Positions 1-11,063 of a stretch of 64,000 nucleotides of DNA are shown one piece after another. This stretch comes from Portulaca oleracea (lineage: Eukaryota > Streptophyta > Magnoliopsida > Caryophyllales > Portulacaceae), in assembly GCA_029582165.1 (NCBI GenBank), contig CM055877.1, positions 32,767,249 to 32,831,248 of the forward strand. The letters are read 5' to 3'. A program made the translations under genes and the position numbers. The notes under the pieces are model-generated. The model saw only the letters and a program-made list of their open reading frames with translations, ran no database searches and had not been told where the DNA came from. Within the stretch, counting starts at the first letter, position 1. Every line of letters begins with the position of its first letter.

Positions 1-448
1 ACAAGCAACAAGGACTAAGATCGGCTAGTTCAACAACTTCTGTTCTTCGCATCAAAGATCGCGATGCGTCTTCCTCGTCTAATTCATCGATCGAGATCAA
101 GCATTCAAGCCCTCGCATCCAAGAACTTGAAGAATCGCAATGACGATACCAACAGATCGGTGTTAGACTTCGAGCAACCTCCAGCTACCAAGCATCAAGG
201 GGATCAACGCTCAAGACCTTCAGCTCAAGATCTACTACAAGAGTTCTTCAGCTCAACCTGCATCCAAGATCGAGATCAAGCGTCCACGCCCTCAACTCAT
301 CCAAGACTCAAGGAGATTGAATCAGAGGATCATCATTATTGTATTCAATATAGAGATTCTACCTACATACATTCAAATATTAATACAAATTAATTTGTTT
401 CTCAATTTCCTGTCTTTATTTATTCTAGACTAGAAATTTGTGTTTACA
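1..448 (+). repeat. LTR, 3' portion (5' LTR of copy 1)
   Basis: The sequence matches the last 450 bases of the LTR at 6240-7234 almost base for base and ends in the same TGTTTACA. Differences from that LTR cluster at about 64-73 and 134-165, where ACTG/CAGT motifs of the other copy are replaced by ATCG/CGAT. The left half of the LTR lies before the window. Confidence 0.9.
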
Positions 449-450
449 AA

Positions 451-470
451 TTTGGCACACTCGGTGGGAC
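451..470 (+). other. primer-binding site of copy 1
   Basis: TTTGGCACACTCGGTGGGAC begins two bases after the LTR end. The related minus-strand element has a nearly identical site beside its LTR (50594-50614), so the position is conserved in the family. I have not matched it to a specific tRNA. Confidence 0.7.
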
Positions 471-531
471 ATCTCTGCCTCTCATCTCTTTCTCCAAGAA
501 GTCAAATTCGACATTCGATTCAAGTGACGTA

Positions 532-2725
532 ATGGCCGTCAACATGGAAGGAAAGATAGCTGTACTTGAGGCTATGTTAAACATGCTCGCCAGGGAAAGT
601 GAAGAGAAAGACAAGAAGATTAACGAACAAAGCGAGCAAATCACAAAACTGATGAAGAAAATTGAGAATCGTCCCTATCAAGACTCCGATGAAGATTCCG
701 ACAAAGAGGAATCTGACAAAGAGTCTTTCAAGGGTGATGGTGATGGTGATGGGGAAGACAAGAAGAGTAATTCATCTTCAGAATCACTGACTGTGGAGCA
801 GATTCAAAACTTAGTGGCAAATGCAGTGCGGGCTCAACTCGGAGAAGGATCAAACAACACTCACTTGTACATGAAGCCAAACACGAAAAGGATCGACGCC
901 CTTCGAGTGCCACGAGGATATCAGCCCCCTAAGTTTAACCAGTTTGATGGAAAGGGTAACCCTAAGCAACACATTGTACATTTCATCGAGACTTGTAGTA
1001 ATGCTGGCACGGAAGGAGATCGGCTAGTGAAGCAATTTGTCCGCTCTCTGAAGGGGATCGCATTCGACTGGTATACAGATCTAGAGCCTGAATCTATCAA
1101 TTGTTGGGAGCAAATGGAGCAAAAGTTTCTCAACAGGTTCTACTGCGCTCAACGAGTCGTCAGCATGATAGAGTTGACAAATACCAGACAGTGGGAGGGC
1201 GAGCCAGTACTTGAATATATCCATCGTTGGAGGGCTCTTAGTCTTGAATGTAAGGATCGCCTCACCGAAGCTTCAGCTGTCGATATGTGCGCTCATTTAT
1301 GCACTGGGAGTTACTCTACATCCTCAAGATGGTCGAACCAAAAACCTTCCAAGAATTAGCAACCAAGGCACATGATATGGAGATCACTATAGCAAGTCGA
1401 CGGGGAAAATCTTCATCTTTATATGATGCAAGGAACGATGATAAGTATAAGAAGAATGGCAAGCCATAGAAAACTTCAAAAGAGGAGTCCATAGCTATTT
1501 CTCCTTGTGAGCCAGTACGAATCTCTTCCAAGCCTAAACCAAAAAGGAAGAAACTGAAAGATGCTGAAAGGAAGCGTCCTACATTGAAGGAGCTTCAAGA
1601 AAAAGAAGTACCCGTTTCCGGACTCGGACTTGTCAGGGATGCTAGACGACTTGTTGGAAAAGGGAATTATTGAACTCCCACAACCAAAAAGGTCGGAAGA
1701 GGCGGGCAGAACCACAGACCCAAGATATTGCCGCTATCATAGAGTAGTTAGTCACCCTCTTGAGAAGTGTATCACACTGAAGGAGCGCATCATGAAGCTA
1801 GTTAAGGAGGGAAAAATAATATTGGACTTGGATGATAACGTCGAAGCCAATTACGTTTCAGCACATCCAGTTTCGGCTAGGAGAAACGAATTCCTGATGA
1901 TTCAATTTGGATGCCAAAAATCAGTTCCTCTTGCTGTACTAGTCCAGGCTCCTCAAGATGAACATGAGCAAGCCTCAAAAGCTTTTGGTGAAGAGGAAGG
2001 ATGGAGCTCAATGTCTCGAATGAAGACTAGGGGCAAAGTAAAGTCCAAACAACATCGCCTCGTCAAAGTAAGCAACAAAGGAGAAGTAGCAATCCTCAAC
2101 CTTCGATGGAGAGCAAAAGGCTTGAAGTCATCAAGAAACAAGGAGTGGGTTCAACTGAGTTGCCTGAGCGAGGCCCTAGTGTTCCTGTCAAGCTGGAGGA
2201 ATACTTTAGGAAGTACTTCTTTGAAGAAGTTAACAATGTTGCAACTGTGAACGTGGTCTCCTGCTTCGAGATCGAAGAAGATGATAGCGAAGGAATTGAG
2301 CATCAGCCTAAGTCAAAGCTCTCTGTGTTCGATAGGTTGGGACTAGCAGCTTCCTGCAAACAGGCATCTGTCTTTGAGCGGATAGGGTGTCGAGGAGAGC
2401 TCAAAGCCTCGCTTTTCAGTAGGATCAAGGATGGTTCGAGATCCAAGTCAGCTCTATTGTCAAGGATCAAACAAACTGAAGAGGTGTCAAATTCACAACC
2501 CCCCAAGGAACAGAGCTCTGTATTCAGCCGCCTTGGAGTCATCAACGAAGTTCAAAGCACCATCCCATCTCGCATGAAGCAGTATTCAACGTTGGAATAC
2601 ATACTGAAGGATCCCTTAGGGTGAAGAGACGCACTATGATCTTTACTGGTCATCAAAGCAAAAAAAACGTCGACGAAGAGTTTGAACGAGAGGAGACACT
2701 TTCTTCTTCCCAGGTCAAAATCTAG
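532..2725 (+). pseudogene. retrotransposon gag, frameshifted
   Basis: The frame opens at ATG 532 with a coiled-coil-like Lys/Glu-rich segment, an acidic Asp/Ser stretch, then a retrotransposon gag domain (from the RVPRGYQPPKF segment to the [12 protein letters not shown] segment, about 890-1265). A one-base deletion near 1290, seen by comparison with the copy at 7240-8997, throws it out of frame. The gag homology goes on at 1287-1469 (stop TAG 1467), at 1630-2150 with the CRYHRVVSHPLEKC motif typical of the C-terminal part of plant gypsy gag, and at 2106-2624 with repeated SVFDRLG-type motifs. A last frame change follows before the common end near 2725. No CCHC zinc knuckle and no protease follow. 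At least three frame changes mean it cannot make a full Gag. Confidence 0.85.
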
Positions 2726-3039
2726 GAAAGTGAAGATTAGCTCCTGAACAAGAGCCTAAACTGTTCACACACACAACAAAAAAAAAAAATCATTTTCAGT
2801 TCATTTGCATTTGAGTTCCTTTCATTTTCATCATTGTAATACTCCTGCCCGCAAGAGTATAAACTGTGTACGGCTAAATTAATAAATAAAAAATTTCATT
2901 TCTCCATCTTTAAATTTGAACTACGTTTGGCTTGATCCTTATGGGTGTTTCATCCATAAGCTACATAGGCAATTTGGGGTCCAAACCCAAATAAAGTCAT
3001 AACATAGAAAAAAATAAAAGGGTCATGAATTGACAAAAT
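2726..3039 (+). other. 3' flank of gag, non-coding
   Basis: A-rich sequence with the phrase CCCGCAAGAGTATAAACT near 2848 and a TTTGGCTTGATCCTTATGGG segment near 2926. Both recur at the same place in copy 2 (9110-9210) and, reversed, in the minus element (about 49800-49900). So this is a conserved non-coding block of the family. No gene is seen. Confidence 0.6.
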
Positions 3040-3540
3040 TTGAGACTTTCAAGTCAACAAATTTCAAGACTCTCAAGTCACCAAATTCACCAACTTCCAA
3101 GTCAACAAAAATTAAAGACTTCCAAGTCAACAAAAATTGAAGACTTCCAAGTCAGTCAAATCTCGCACCAACAAGTCTCCTGACTCCCAAGTCAATAAAA
3201 TGAAAGACTTACAAGTCAACCAAACTCAAATCAACAAAACACAAGGACTCACAAGTCAAGGAAAAAATCATGACTCCCAAGTCAATAAAGTTCGAGATTT
3301 CCATGTCAACAATGCATACGACTCCCAAGTCAGCAAATCCAAAGACTTTTAAGTCAAAAAACTTCAAGACTCTTAATTCATCAAACCCACCGACTTCCAA
3401 GTCATCAAAAAATGAAGACTTCCAAATCATCCAAAGTCGTCAAAATCAAATTTTAAAGACTTTTGCGTCATCACAATAAAGACTTTCAAGTCAAAAGTAC
3501 AAGAAATACACCAACTTCCAAGTCATTATGATTGTAGGCT
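3040..3540 (+). repeat. array of GACTT-NN-AAGTC dyads
   Basis: Degenerate repeats of roughly 25-40 bases, each with a core such as GACTTCCAAGTC, GACTTACAAGTC or GACTCCCAAGTC. The core is self-complementary (GACTT against AAGTC) and spacers are A-rich. The same array lies at the same position in copy 2 (9290-10210) and in reverse in the minus element (48140-49740). A short frame over 3137-3352 translates to DSQVNK-like repeats, but I take this as a by-product of the repeat. Confidence 0.85.
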
Positions 3541-3844
3541 TTCAAGCCGCACTCTAGCTTGCCAAGATCTTCTTGTCAGTGGTTTACTTCAAGTCAGCAC
3601 CATCAATGAAATACTGATGCTGGTTGGCAACTTCCTTCAAGCATGCAATATGGGGGCATCCTAGTCGTGTTGGTTGAATTCTGCTCCAAGGTGAGTCCTT
3701 CAAATCTGTGGTGCACTCTTTTGGCTAAGCGGTAGACTCGTTCAAGTTAGCGACGTCAATGTCTCATTCAAATCAATATTGGGGACAAACCAGCTGGCGA
3801 CGTCCTTTCTGTAAATCGATGACGAATCCGTCGACTCGCACTTC

Positions 3845-4890
3845 ATCGCCCTTTTGAGAGAGCTGCCTAGGACAACTCTACGCCAGGAAGCTGAGGAGTA
3901 TTCCACTTGAGGCCAAGTGATGACTCAATCGACCCTGACTGTACTGTCGTTTTTGAGAGAGTTGTCTAAGACAACTCTACGCCAGCAGCCAAGGGAGTAA
4001 ACCTGATGATGACTCCGTCGACCCAGGTCAGTTCTGAAAAGAGACACCTCAAAGATGTCTAATACATCAGAACGTCCCCGAGGAGTAAACACGTTGACTC
4101 TGTCGACCCAGGTCAGTTCTGAAAAGAGACACCTCAAAGATGTTTAATACAACAGAACGTCCCTGAGGAGTAAACACGATGGCGTTAACTCTTTCGACCC
4201 AGGTCAGTTCTGAAAAGAGACATCTCAAATATGTCTAATACATCAGAACGTCCTTGAGGAGTAAACACGATGGCGGCTTTGTCGACCCAGGTCAGTTCTG
4301 AAAAGAGACACCTCAGAGATGTTTAATACATCAGAACGTCCCCGAGGAGTAAACACAATGACGGCTCTGTTGACCCAGGTCAGTTCTGAAAAGAGACACT
4401 TCAAGATGTCTAATACATCAGAACGTCACCGAGGAGTACTCCACTTGCGATGATGACTCCGTCGACTCAGGTCAGTTCTAAAAAGAGACATCTCAAAAAT
4501 GTCTAATGCATCAAAACATTCCTGAGGAGTGTTCCACTTGTGACGATGCAACGACGTTGAAAGGAGACACCTCAAAGATGTCTAATACATCAGAACGTCC
4601 CCGAGGAGTAAATACGATGGCGGCTCCATCGGCCCAGGTCAGTTCTGAAAAGAGACACCTCAAAGATGTCTAATACATCAGAACGTCTCTGAGGAGTGTT
4701 CGACTTGTGACGACGCAGCGACACAGTCGACCTAGACAGTCCTGAAGAGAGTAAGTCTGTGACCACTCTACGTCAGTACGCTGAGGAGTGTTCCACTTGT
4801 AGCGAAGCAATGACTCCGTCGACCCAGATTGTACTAACGTTTCTAAGAGACTTGTCTTGGACAACTTTTCGTTAGTACGCTGAGGAGTAG
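3845..4890 (+). repeat. tandem hairpin repeats, about 83-95 bases per unit
   Basis: About a dozen units share a frame of GTCGACCCAGGTCAG, a nested hairpin and GAGGAGTAAACACGATGGCG. In the typical unit an outer stem GTTCTGA/TCAGAAC (4031-4037 with 4067-4073) encloses AGACA/TGTCT (4042-4046 with 4056-4060). In the unit at 3955-3980 the stem is AGAGTTGTC/GACAACTCT. In the last unit the outer stem is GTACTAACG/CGTTAGTAC (4831-4839 with 4870-4878) around TTGTC/GACAA. Stem sequences differ between units but pairing is kept. Confidence 0.85.
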
Positions 4891-4899
4891 GCAATACAC

Positions 4900-6227
4900 T
4901 GGCAATAGCAGAAATAAACTCCAAAAAAAAGACAGGTAGCAGTCAAGATGAATTCTCACTCACCTACAAAAAAAAAGAGAAAAAAAATGTTGAGATAAAA
5001 GAAAAACAAAATTTAGTGTTAGTAAAAAAATAATGAAGTCAAAAAAAAGAGGAAAAAGTAAAAATAAATAAATAAATTGTGACTAGAAAGTCACGTGCTC
5101 CAAACGTGGGATTTGTGGTATGAGTAAACAAAAAAGAGCATTATGGCCCACAAAAAAATTCTTGTAAAAAAAAAGGAGAAAAAGCAAAGGAAAATGAGGT
5201 CAAGCTCGCACACATATCTGCATTGAAAAATGGGTGGAGCCCACCAAGCGTATACGGAATAGGAAGATCAATCAAGATGTTTTTGGATCAATGATGATAT
5301 CAAAGAAGAAGCATAGATTCAGGATTCTGCAACAGCTTATTCCCTGTATCAAATTTATAGTTTGCAGTAAAAATTACGGAGAAGATAAAGGATTAGTCTT
5401 CCAGTCCTGCTCCAATTAATCAACTCCATCCTCAAAAGGATTTTATTTGATTATTGGATGCTGGCATGCTGTTAACTGTGATTATCCTGGAACAGAAAAA
5501 TAAAATAGCAAGGGAGACTCGCATTCAGCAAGTGTGATCGGAAAAAAAAAAAGAAAAATATTAACTTTTTAAAAAAAAGAGAAGTGAAATAAGAGACTTT
5601 AAACAGTGTTCTTGACGAAACTCAATCAGAAATTTCCTATTTTCCAGATCAAGTGATGTGTTCATGATGCTATAATTCCTCGAAGGCTGGTTGTTCTCTG
5701 TTCATAAAAAGAACGAAGAAGAAGAGGAAAAGGAAAGGTCAGAAGGAGATAATCGAATTATTAAATCACAAAGCAGGAATTGAAGAGGATAGGGATGAAG
5801 GAATATGTGCAGAAGACCCCTTTATATAATCATCTGATTAGCTTGTGAATTTAATGACTTGTTCATTCTTGGAGAGTTGGAGTCCTACTCCAATTCTAAA
5901 TACCAAGAGTTTTATCTGATTAACTTGTGACATGGATAATAAAAAAAAATAAAAAAAAAGAAGAAAAGAATGGAGTCCAAACAATCCCATGTTTATAGAA
6001 ATCTCGCTGTTGAAGACTCCTACTGAGAATGAAGCTCAAATATATCTTGAAAGAATAGAACTGACACATTGAATATTCCTTTATGCAAAAAAAAATAATA
6101 GAAAAAGGAAAATCAACGAAAAATGATGCAGTAGTTCGTTCGGCTGTTTTGCTCAACCCTAGTGGCGATCAAATATTCGAGACCAACCGCTTCAAACACT
6201 CAAAATTCATGTACGCGGATGACTCTC
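4900..6227 (+). other. non-coding 3' interior of copy 1
   Basis: A-rich sequence with many poly-A stretches. No reading frame with recognisable homology is present. It leads into the polypurine tract at 6228. Confidence 0.6.
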
Positions 6228-6235
6228 GAAGGGGG
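6228..6235 (+). other. polypurine tract
   Basis: GAAGGGGG followed by CATC and then the LTR start TGTAGGAGGC at 6240. The reversed minus element has the identical GAAGGGGG at 47844-47851 beside its 3' LTR, which supports the call. Confidence 0.75.
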
Positions 6236-6239
6236 CATC

Positions 6240-7234
6240 TGTAGGAGGCAGAAATTTATCAACCAATTAAAAAATGACACGTGGAAAGTAAATTAATTTT
6301 TATTGGCCAATTGCAAGCTGCCATGTGTCAAACTGACCCCAACGGACCCACCCAGTAAAAATTAGATGGAGTTAAAATCCGACCAATTAGAGTCTGCCAT
6401 GTGTCAAGATGATGCAGAAAATAATAATTATTTCTTTATGTAAAATTAAAGAAATAATTAATTAATTTGGGCTCAAGCCCAAAGTCCGACTCAAACCCTA
6501 GGCAATCCTAGGCCTCCAAATCCTACAAATAGAGGCCCTCCCCATTCATTTTCAACCTCAGAGACACTGCAGACTACACCGGCGGCATTCGACATTCTGC
6601 ACTTCAGAGAATTCAGAAGCTCGAACAGCAAGCGGCCTCCAGCTCCCAAGCGCCAAGGATCGAAGTCTGTTGAAGCTCAAGATCCAGTTTTCAAGCCTCT
6701 ACTGCGTCAAGATCAAGAACTGTTTCAGAGTTCTTGAGCAAGACCTGCAAAGCCTTCAGAAGATCGAACTACAGACGTTCTCCAGCTACAAGCAACAAGG
6801 ACTAAGATCGGCTAGTTCAACAACTTCTGTTCTTCGCATCAAAGACTGCAGTCGTCTTCCTCGTCTAATTCATCGATCGAGATCAAGCATTCAAGCCCTC
6901 GCATCCAAGAACTTGAAGAACTGTAACCGACAGTCAACCTACAGACTGTTAGACTTCGAGCAACCTCCAGCTACCAAGCATCAAGGGGATCAACGCTCAA
7001 GACCTTCAGCTCAAGATCTACTACAAGAGTTCTTCAGCTCAACCTGCATCCAAGATCGAGATCAAGCATCCACGCCCTCAACTCATCCAAGACTCAAGGA
7101 GATTGAATCAGAGGATCATCATTATTGTATTCAATACAGAGATTCTACCTACATACATTCAAATATTAATACAAATTAATTTGTTTCTCAATTTCCTGTC
7201 TTTATTTATTCTAGACTAGAAATTTGTGTTTACA
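6240..7234 (+). repeat. full LTR (3' LTR of copy 1, 5' LTR of copy 2)
   Basis: The LTR is 995 bases, begins TGTAGGAGGC after the polypurine tract and ends TGTTTACA. A TATA-like TACAAATAGA lies at about 6534. The part from 6783 on matches the partial LTR at window start. LTRs of the minus element at 46834-51637 are clearly related but diverged. Confidence 0.9.
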
Positions 7235-7239
7235 AACAT

Positions 7240-8997
7240 GTTTTTCATTTCATCAAGACTTGTAGCAATGCTTGGAACAGAAAGAGACCAGCTAGTGAAG
7301 TAGTTCGTTCGTTCTTTAAGAGGGATCGCACTCGACTGGTATACGAAATTAGAGCCTGAATCTATTAACAATTGGGAACAATTGGAGCGTGAGTTTCTCA
7401 ACATATTCAACAACACTCAATGGGTTGTTAGCATGACATAGTTGACAAACACTAAACAATGGGAGGGCGAGCCAGTACTCGGATACATCCATCGGTGGAG
7501 GGCTCTTAGTCTAGAATGTAATGATCGCCTCACCGAAGCTTCAGCCATTGATATGTGCACTCAAGGTATACACTGGGATTTTCTCTACGTCCTCAAGATG
7601 ATCAAGCCGAAAACCTTTCAGGAGTTGGCAACTAAGGCGTATGATATGGAAATAACCATAGCAAGTCGTTGGGGAACGTCAACATCTTCAATTGAATCGA
7701 GGAACGGTGTTAGTGAGTACAAGAGGAATGGCAAGTGGTTAAAGACTTCAAAGGAAGAATCAATGGCTATTTCAATAAGCGAACTGGTACGAATCTCTGT
7801 TAAGCCTACACCAGGAAGGAAGAAAATCACCTTTCAAAGAAAGTCAAAGGGAAGCGACCTACACTAAAGGAACTTCAAGAAAAGAAGTACCCGTTCCTAG
7901 ACTCGGACTTGTCAGGAATTCTTGATGACTTATTAGAGAAGGAAGATATTGATCTCCCACAACCAAAGAGGGCGGAACAAGTGGGAAGAACATCTTATCC
8001 AAAATATTGTCGCTATCATAGGGTAGTCAGTCACCCTTTAGAGAAATGAATCATACTCAAGGAGCGGATCATAAAGCTAGCATAGGAAGGATATATAATA
8101 TTGGACTCGGATGACAATGTCGAAGCCAATTATGTTTCAACACATTTAACTCCAACCAAGAAAAATGAATTCTTCATGGTTCAGTTTGGATGTCAAAAAC
8201 CAGTTCCTCTTTTTGTACCAATCCAAGCCCCTCTAGATGAGCCTAAGCAAGTAACAGAAGCTTTCCATGAAGATGAGGAATGGATCATGGCCATTCGAAA
8301 GAGGACTAGGGGGTCAAAGTGAAGTCAAAACGTCACCAAGCCGTCAAAGTAAGCAACAAAGAGGAAGGAACAATCCTCAACCATCGATGGAGAGGAAGGG
8401 GGTTGAAGTCAACAAGGAACAACAAGCTCGTTTAACTGAGCTGCTGAAGCAAGACCCTCATGTTCTTGTCACTCTAGAATAATATTTTCCAAAGGACTTC
8501 CTTCGAAAAGTTAACAAAGTTGCAATTGTGAACATAGTCTCCTGCTTTGAGATCGAGGAGGAGGATAACAAAGCAATGATCAACCTAAGCCCTCCGTGTT
8601 TGATAGGTTGGAACCATCAACTTCTCGGAAACAAGAATCCGTCTTTTAGCGGATAGGGTGTCAAGGAAATCGCAAAGCCTCAGTTTCTAGCAGGATCAAG
8701 TATGATTCAAGATCAAACTCTTCTGTTTGCTCAAGCATCAAACTAGTTGAAGAGGTGACAAGCTCACCATCTAGCCAGGAAATCAGCTCTGTTTCTAGTC
8801 ACCTCAGAGTTATCAACGAAGTTCAAAGCACTATCGCATCTCACATGAAACTTTTTTCAACGTTGGAGGTAAAAATTGAGGGATCCCTCATAGTGAAGAG
8901 ACGCACCGTGGTCTATACTAGTCATCGAAGCAAAACCAACACTGACAAGGAGCTTGAACGAGAGGAAGCACTCTCTTCCGACCAAGGCACAATCTAG
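7240..8997 (+). pseudogene. retrotransposon gag, copy 2, N-truncated and broken
   Basis: Homologous to 970-2725. The gag core is visible at 7442-7867 (WEGEPVLGYIHRWRALSLEC), with nonsense codons before it (for example TAG within GTGAAGTAG near 7298). The CRYHRVVSHPLEK segment near 8010 is followed by a TGA near 8047. Short in-frame pieces at 8101-8322 and 8755-8997 correspond to the copy 1 segments with EANYVS and EVQSTI. The final piece ends with TAG at 8997, which marks the ancestral gag end. It is not functional. Confidence 0.85.
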
Positions 8998-9289
8998 GAA
9001 AGTGAAGATATAGCTCCTGGACAAGAGCCTAAACTGTTCACCAAAAAAAAAAAAAAAAAATCATTCCCTTTTGATTTTTAGTTCCTTTCATTTTCATCAT
9101 TGTAATAATCCTGACCCGCAAGAGTATAAACTACGTACAGTTAAAATAAAAATAAAACTTTTTTTTCTCTTTCTTAGAACTACGTTTGGCTTGATCCTTA
9201 TGGGTATTCCATCCCTTAAGGTACGCATGCAATTTAGGTCTAGACTCAGATACAACCACACCAAAAATAAATAAATAAATAAATCTCTT

Positions 9290-10210
9290 TCTCAGGTCAA
9301 TAAATTTTGAAGACTTTCCTGATCAACAAACTCCAAGACTTTCAAGTCATCAAAATTCAAGGACTTACAAGTTTGCAAATTCAAAACTCACAAGTCAAAG
9401 TTCAAGACTTTCAAGTCAAAGACTCTCAAGTCGTACAAGTAAAGCTCACGAGTCTAAATCCAAGGCTTTCAAGTCAAACTCTCAAGTCACCAAAGTTAAA
9501 TACTCTCAAGTCGAAATTGAAGACTTTCAAGTCAAAGACTCTCTAGTCATACAAGTATGATTTACAAGTCAAAACTCAAAACTTTCAAGTCAAAGACTCT
9601 CAAGTCAATAAAATAAAAGACTCTCAAGTCAGCAGATCCCAAGACTTTTACATCAACAATTTTCAAAACGTTCAAGTTGATAAAATTCAAGACTACCAAG
9701 TCGTCAAAATCAAAAATTCAAATTGAAGAAAATCAATGACTCCCAAGTCACCAAACAAAAAAAGACTCCCAAGTCGTCCTTGACAGAAGATTCATAAGTT
9801 CCTTTACAGAAGATTCATAAGTTCGCGACTCTCAAGTTAGAGGAGTCAAGACTACCAAGTCAACAAAATTCAAGATTGACAAATGGAGAAAAGTCAAAAC
9901 CTTCTAGCCATTAAAATAAAACACTGCCAAGTCATCCAAGAGAAGATTTTCAAGATCGTGACTCCCTAGTCAACAAAAAAAACTAACAAATCAACAAAAT
10001 TCAAGACTCCCAAATCATCAAAAGGAACTGCTCATAACTAACGAATTTCAAGATTCTCAAGTTCATGATTCACAAATCGGCAGGATACAAGACTTCTAGA
10101 TAGCGAAAATTCAAGAATCAAGTTGTCAAATAATTCCGAGCACTCAAAGTAAAAAATTTCAAATCATCCAACCTCAAAACTTTCAAGTTATGAAATTTGC
10201 AGCAAAAGTA
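9290..10210 (+). repeat. array of GACTT-NN-AAGTC dyads, copy 2
   Basis: Same repeat as 3040-3540 but nearly twice as long. Cores read GACTTTCAAGTC, GACTCTCAAGTC and similar, separated by short A-rich spacers and grading into degenerate copies after about 9900. Confidence 0.85.
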
Positions 10211-10599
10211 TCCCCTTTCAAGTTAAAGAAAGTGTCTTAATGAGGACCCTTGAGGACATGTTAAATATTTAGCAGTGAAAACTTTGAAGAACGAAAACCA
10301 AGCGAATGATTAAAAGATTAATTAATTAAATTAAATTTGCATTCGAGATGTTCGCTATTAGTATGTTCAAGTTTAGCTTGTTAAACAAGGTTGGAGTAGA
10401 GAAATATCCATGGATTTAACAAACTATCAAGCTATGAGGTTTAACTCTTAAATTTCCCATTCAATTTAAGGGTCTTATAATAGCCGGTCTTGAAGCTCGA
10501 CCTCCCACAATCAACTACACAAATGGTCTTTCAGGTTGCATCTGCTAAGTTCACTTGCATAAAGTGGTTTTTAATGAGTTGTCACTGCAACTAACTTCC
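10211..10599 (+). other. unique interior of copy 2
   Basis: No reading frame and no clear repeat structure seen. It separates the dyad array from the hairpin repeats. Confidence 0.4.
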
Positions 10600-11055
10600 A
10601 ATTCACCAAGTTGTATTCAAGACGGACTGTATCATGTTTCCAACAGAGGGGAACACTCAAGGGTTACCATCTGCTTCGTCGGCAAGTTGTATCCAAGACG
10701 GTCATATCATGTTTCCAACTGAGGGGAACACTCAAGGGTCACTTTCCGCTTCATCGACAAGTTGTATCTAAGACGGGTCGTATCATGTTTCCAACTGAGG
10801 GGAACACTCACGGGTCACCGTCAGGTTCGTCGACAAGTTGTATCCAACACGGGTTGTATCATGTTCTCAACCGAGGGGAACACTCAAGGATCGTCGTCCG
10901 CTTCGTCAACAAGTTTGTCTTTGAGACGGGCATAACATAGGTATGTGTCTTATGTTCAAGACGGGCCTATTACAGGCCATCATCCTTTTGGTCAGCAAAT
11001 TTGTCTTCATGACAAGCCTAACATAGGTCAATGTCTATGTTCAAGATGAGTCTAA
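10600..11055 (+). repeat. tandem hairpin repeats, about 80 bases per unit, different sequence from copy 1
   Basis: Four good units carry AGTTGTAT-CCAAGACGG, then GTTTCC-AACTGA-GGGGAAC, then CACTCAAGGGTCACC. GTTTCC pairs with GGGGAAC through a six-nucleotide loop. Two shorter, degenerate units with GACGGGC and AACATAGG follow from about 10915. The array occupies the same place as the hairpin array in copy 1 but shares no obvious sequence with it. Confidence 0.75.
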
Positions 11056-11063
11056 ATAAGTCA

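Larger units (their letters stand above)
1..7234 (+). mobile_element. gag-only (TR-GAG-like) LTR retrotransposon, copy 1, cut by the window start
   Basis: A 3' part of an LTR (1-448) is followed by a PBS, a broken gag frame, non-coding repeat arrays, a polypurine tract and a full LTR (6240-7234). No protease, reverse transcriptase, RNase H or integrase motif is seen in any frame of the 5.8 kb interior. An element with gag but no pol and a long non-coding 3' half fits the class named TR-GAG (terminal-repeat retrotransposons with a gag domain), which depends on a partner for reverse transcription. The gag resembles plant Ty3/gypsy gag. A second, shorter copy follows directly and shares the 6240-7234 LTR. 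The left TSD lies outside the window. Confidence 0.85.
7235..11063 (+). mobile_element. internal region of copy 2 of the gag-only family, truncated both sides
   Basis: Directly after the LTR end the sequence jumps into the middle of gag (matching about position 970 of copy 1), so the PBS and about 520 bases of leader and gag start are missing. Gag, conserved non-coding block and dyad array follow in the same order as in copy 1. The hairpin block here is a different sequence. The copy ends at 11063, where another LTR begins. Confidence 0.8.

Noticed and set aside
3137..3352. Repeat protein with DSQVNK units
   Set aside because: The frame is short and the repeats are explained by the nucleotide array; indels break the frame in all three family copies.
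3040..3540. CRISPR-like array
   Set aside because: Units vary in length, cores are degenerate short dyads, the context is a plant retrotransposon interior and no cas gene exists.
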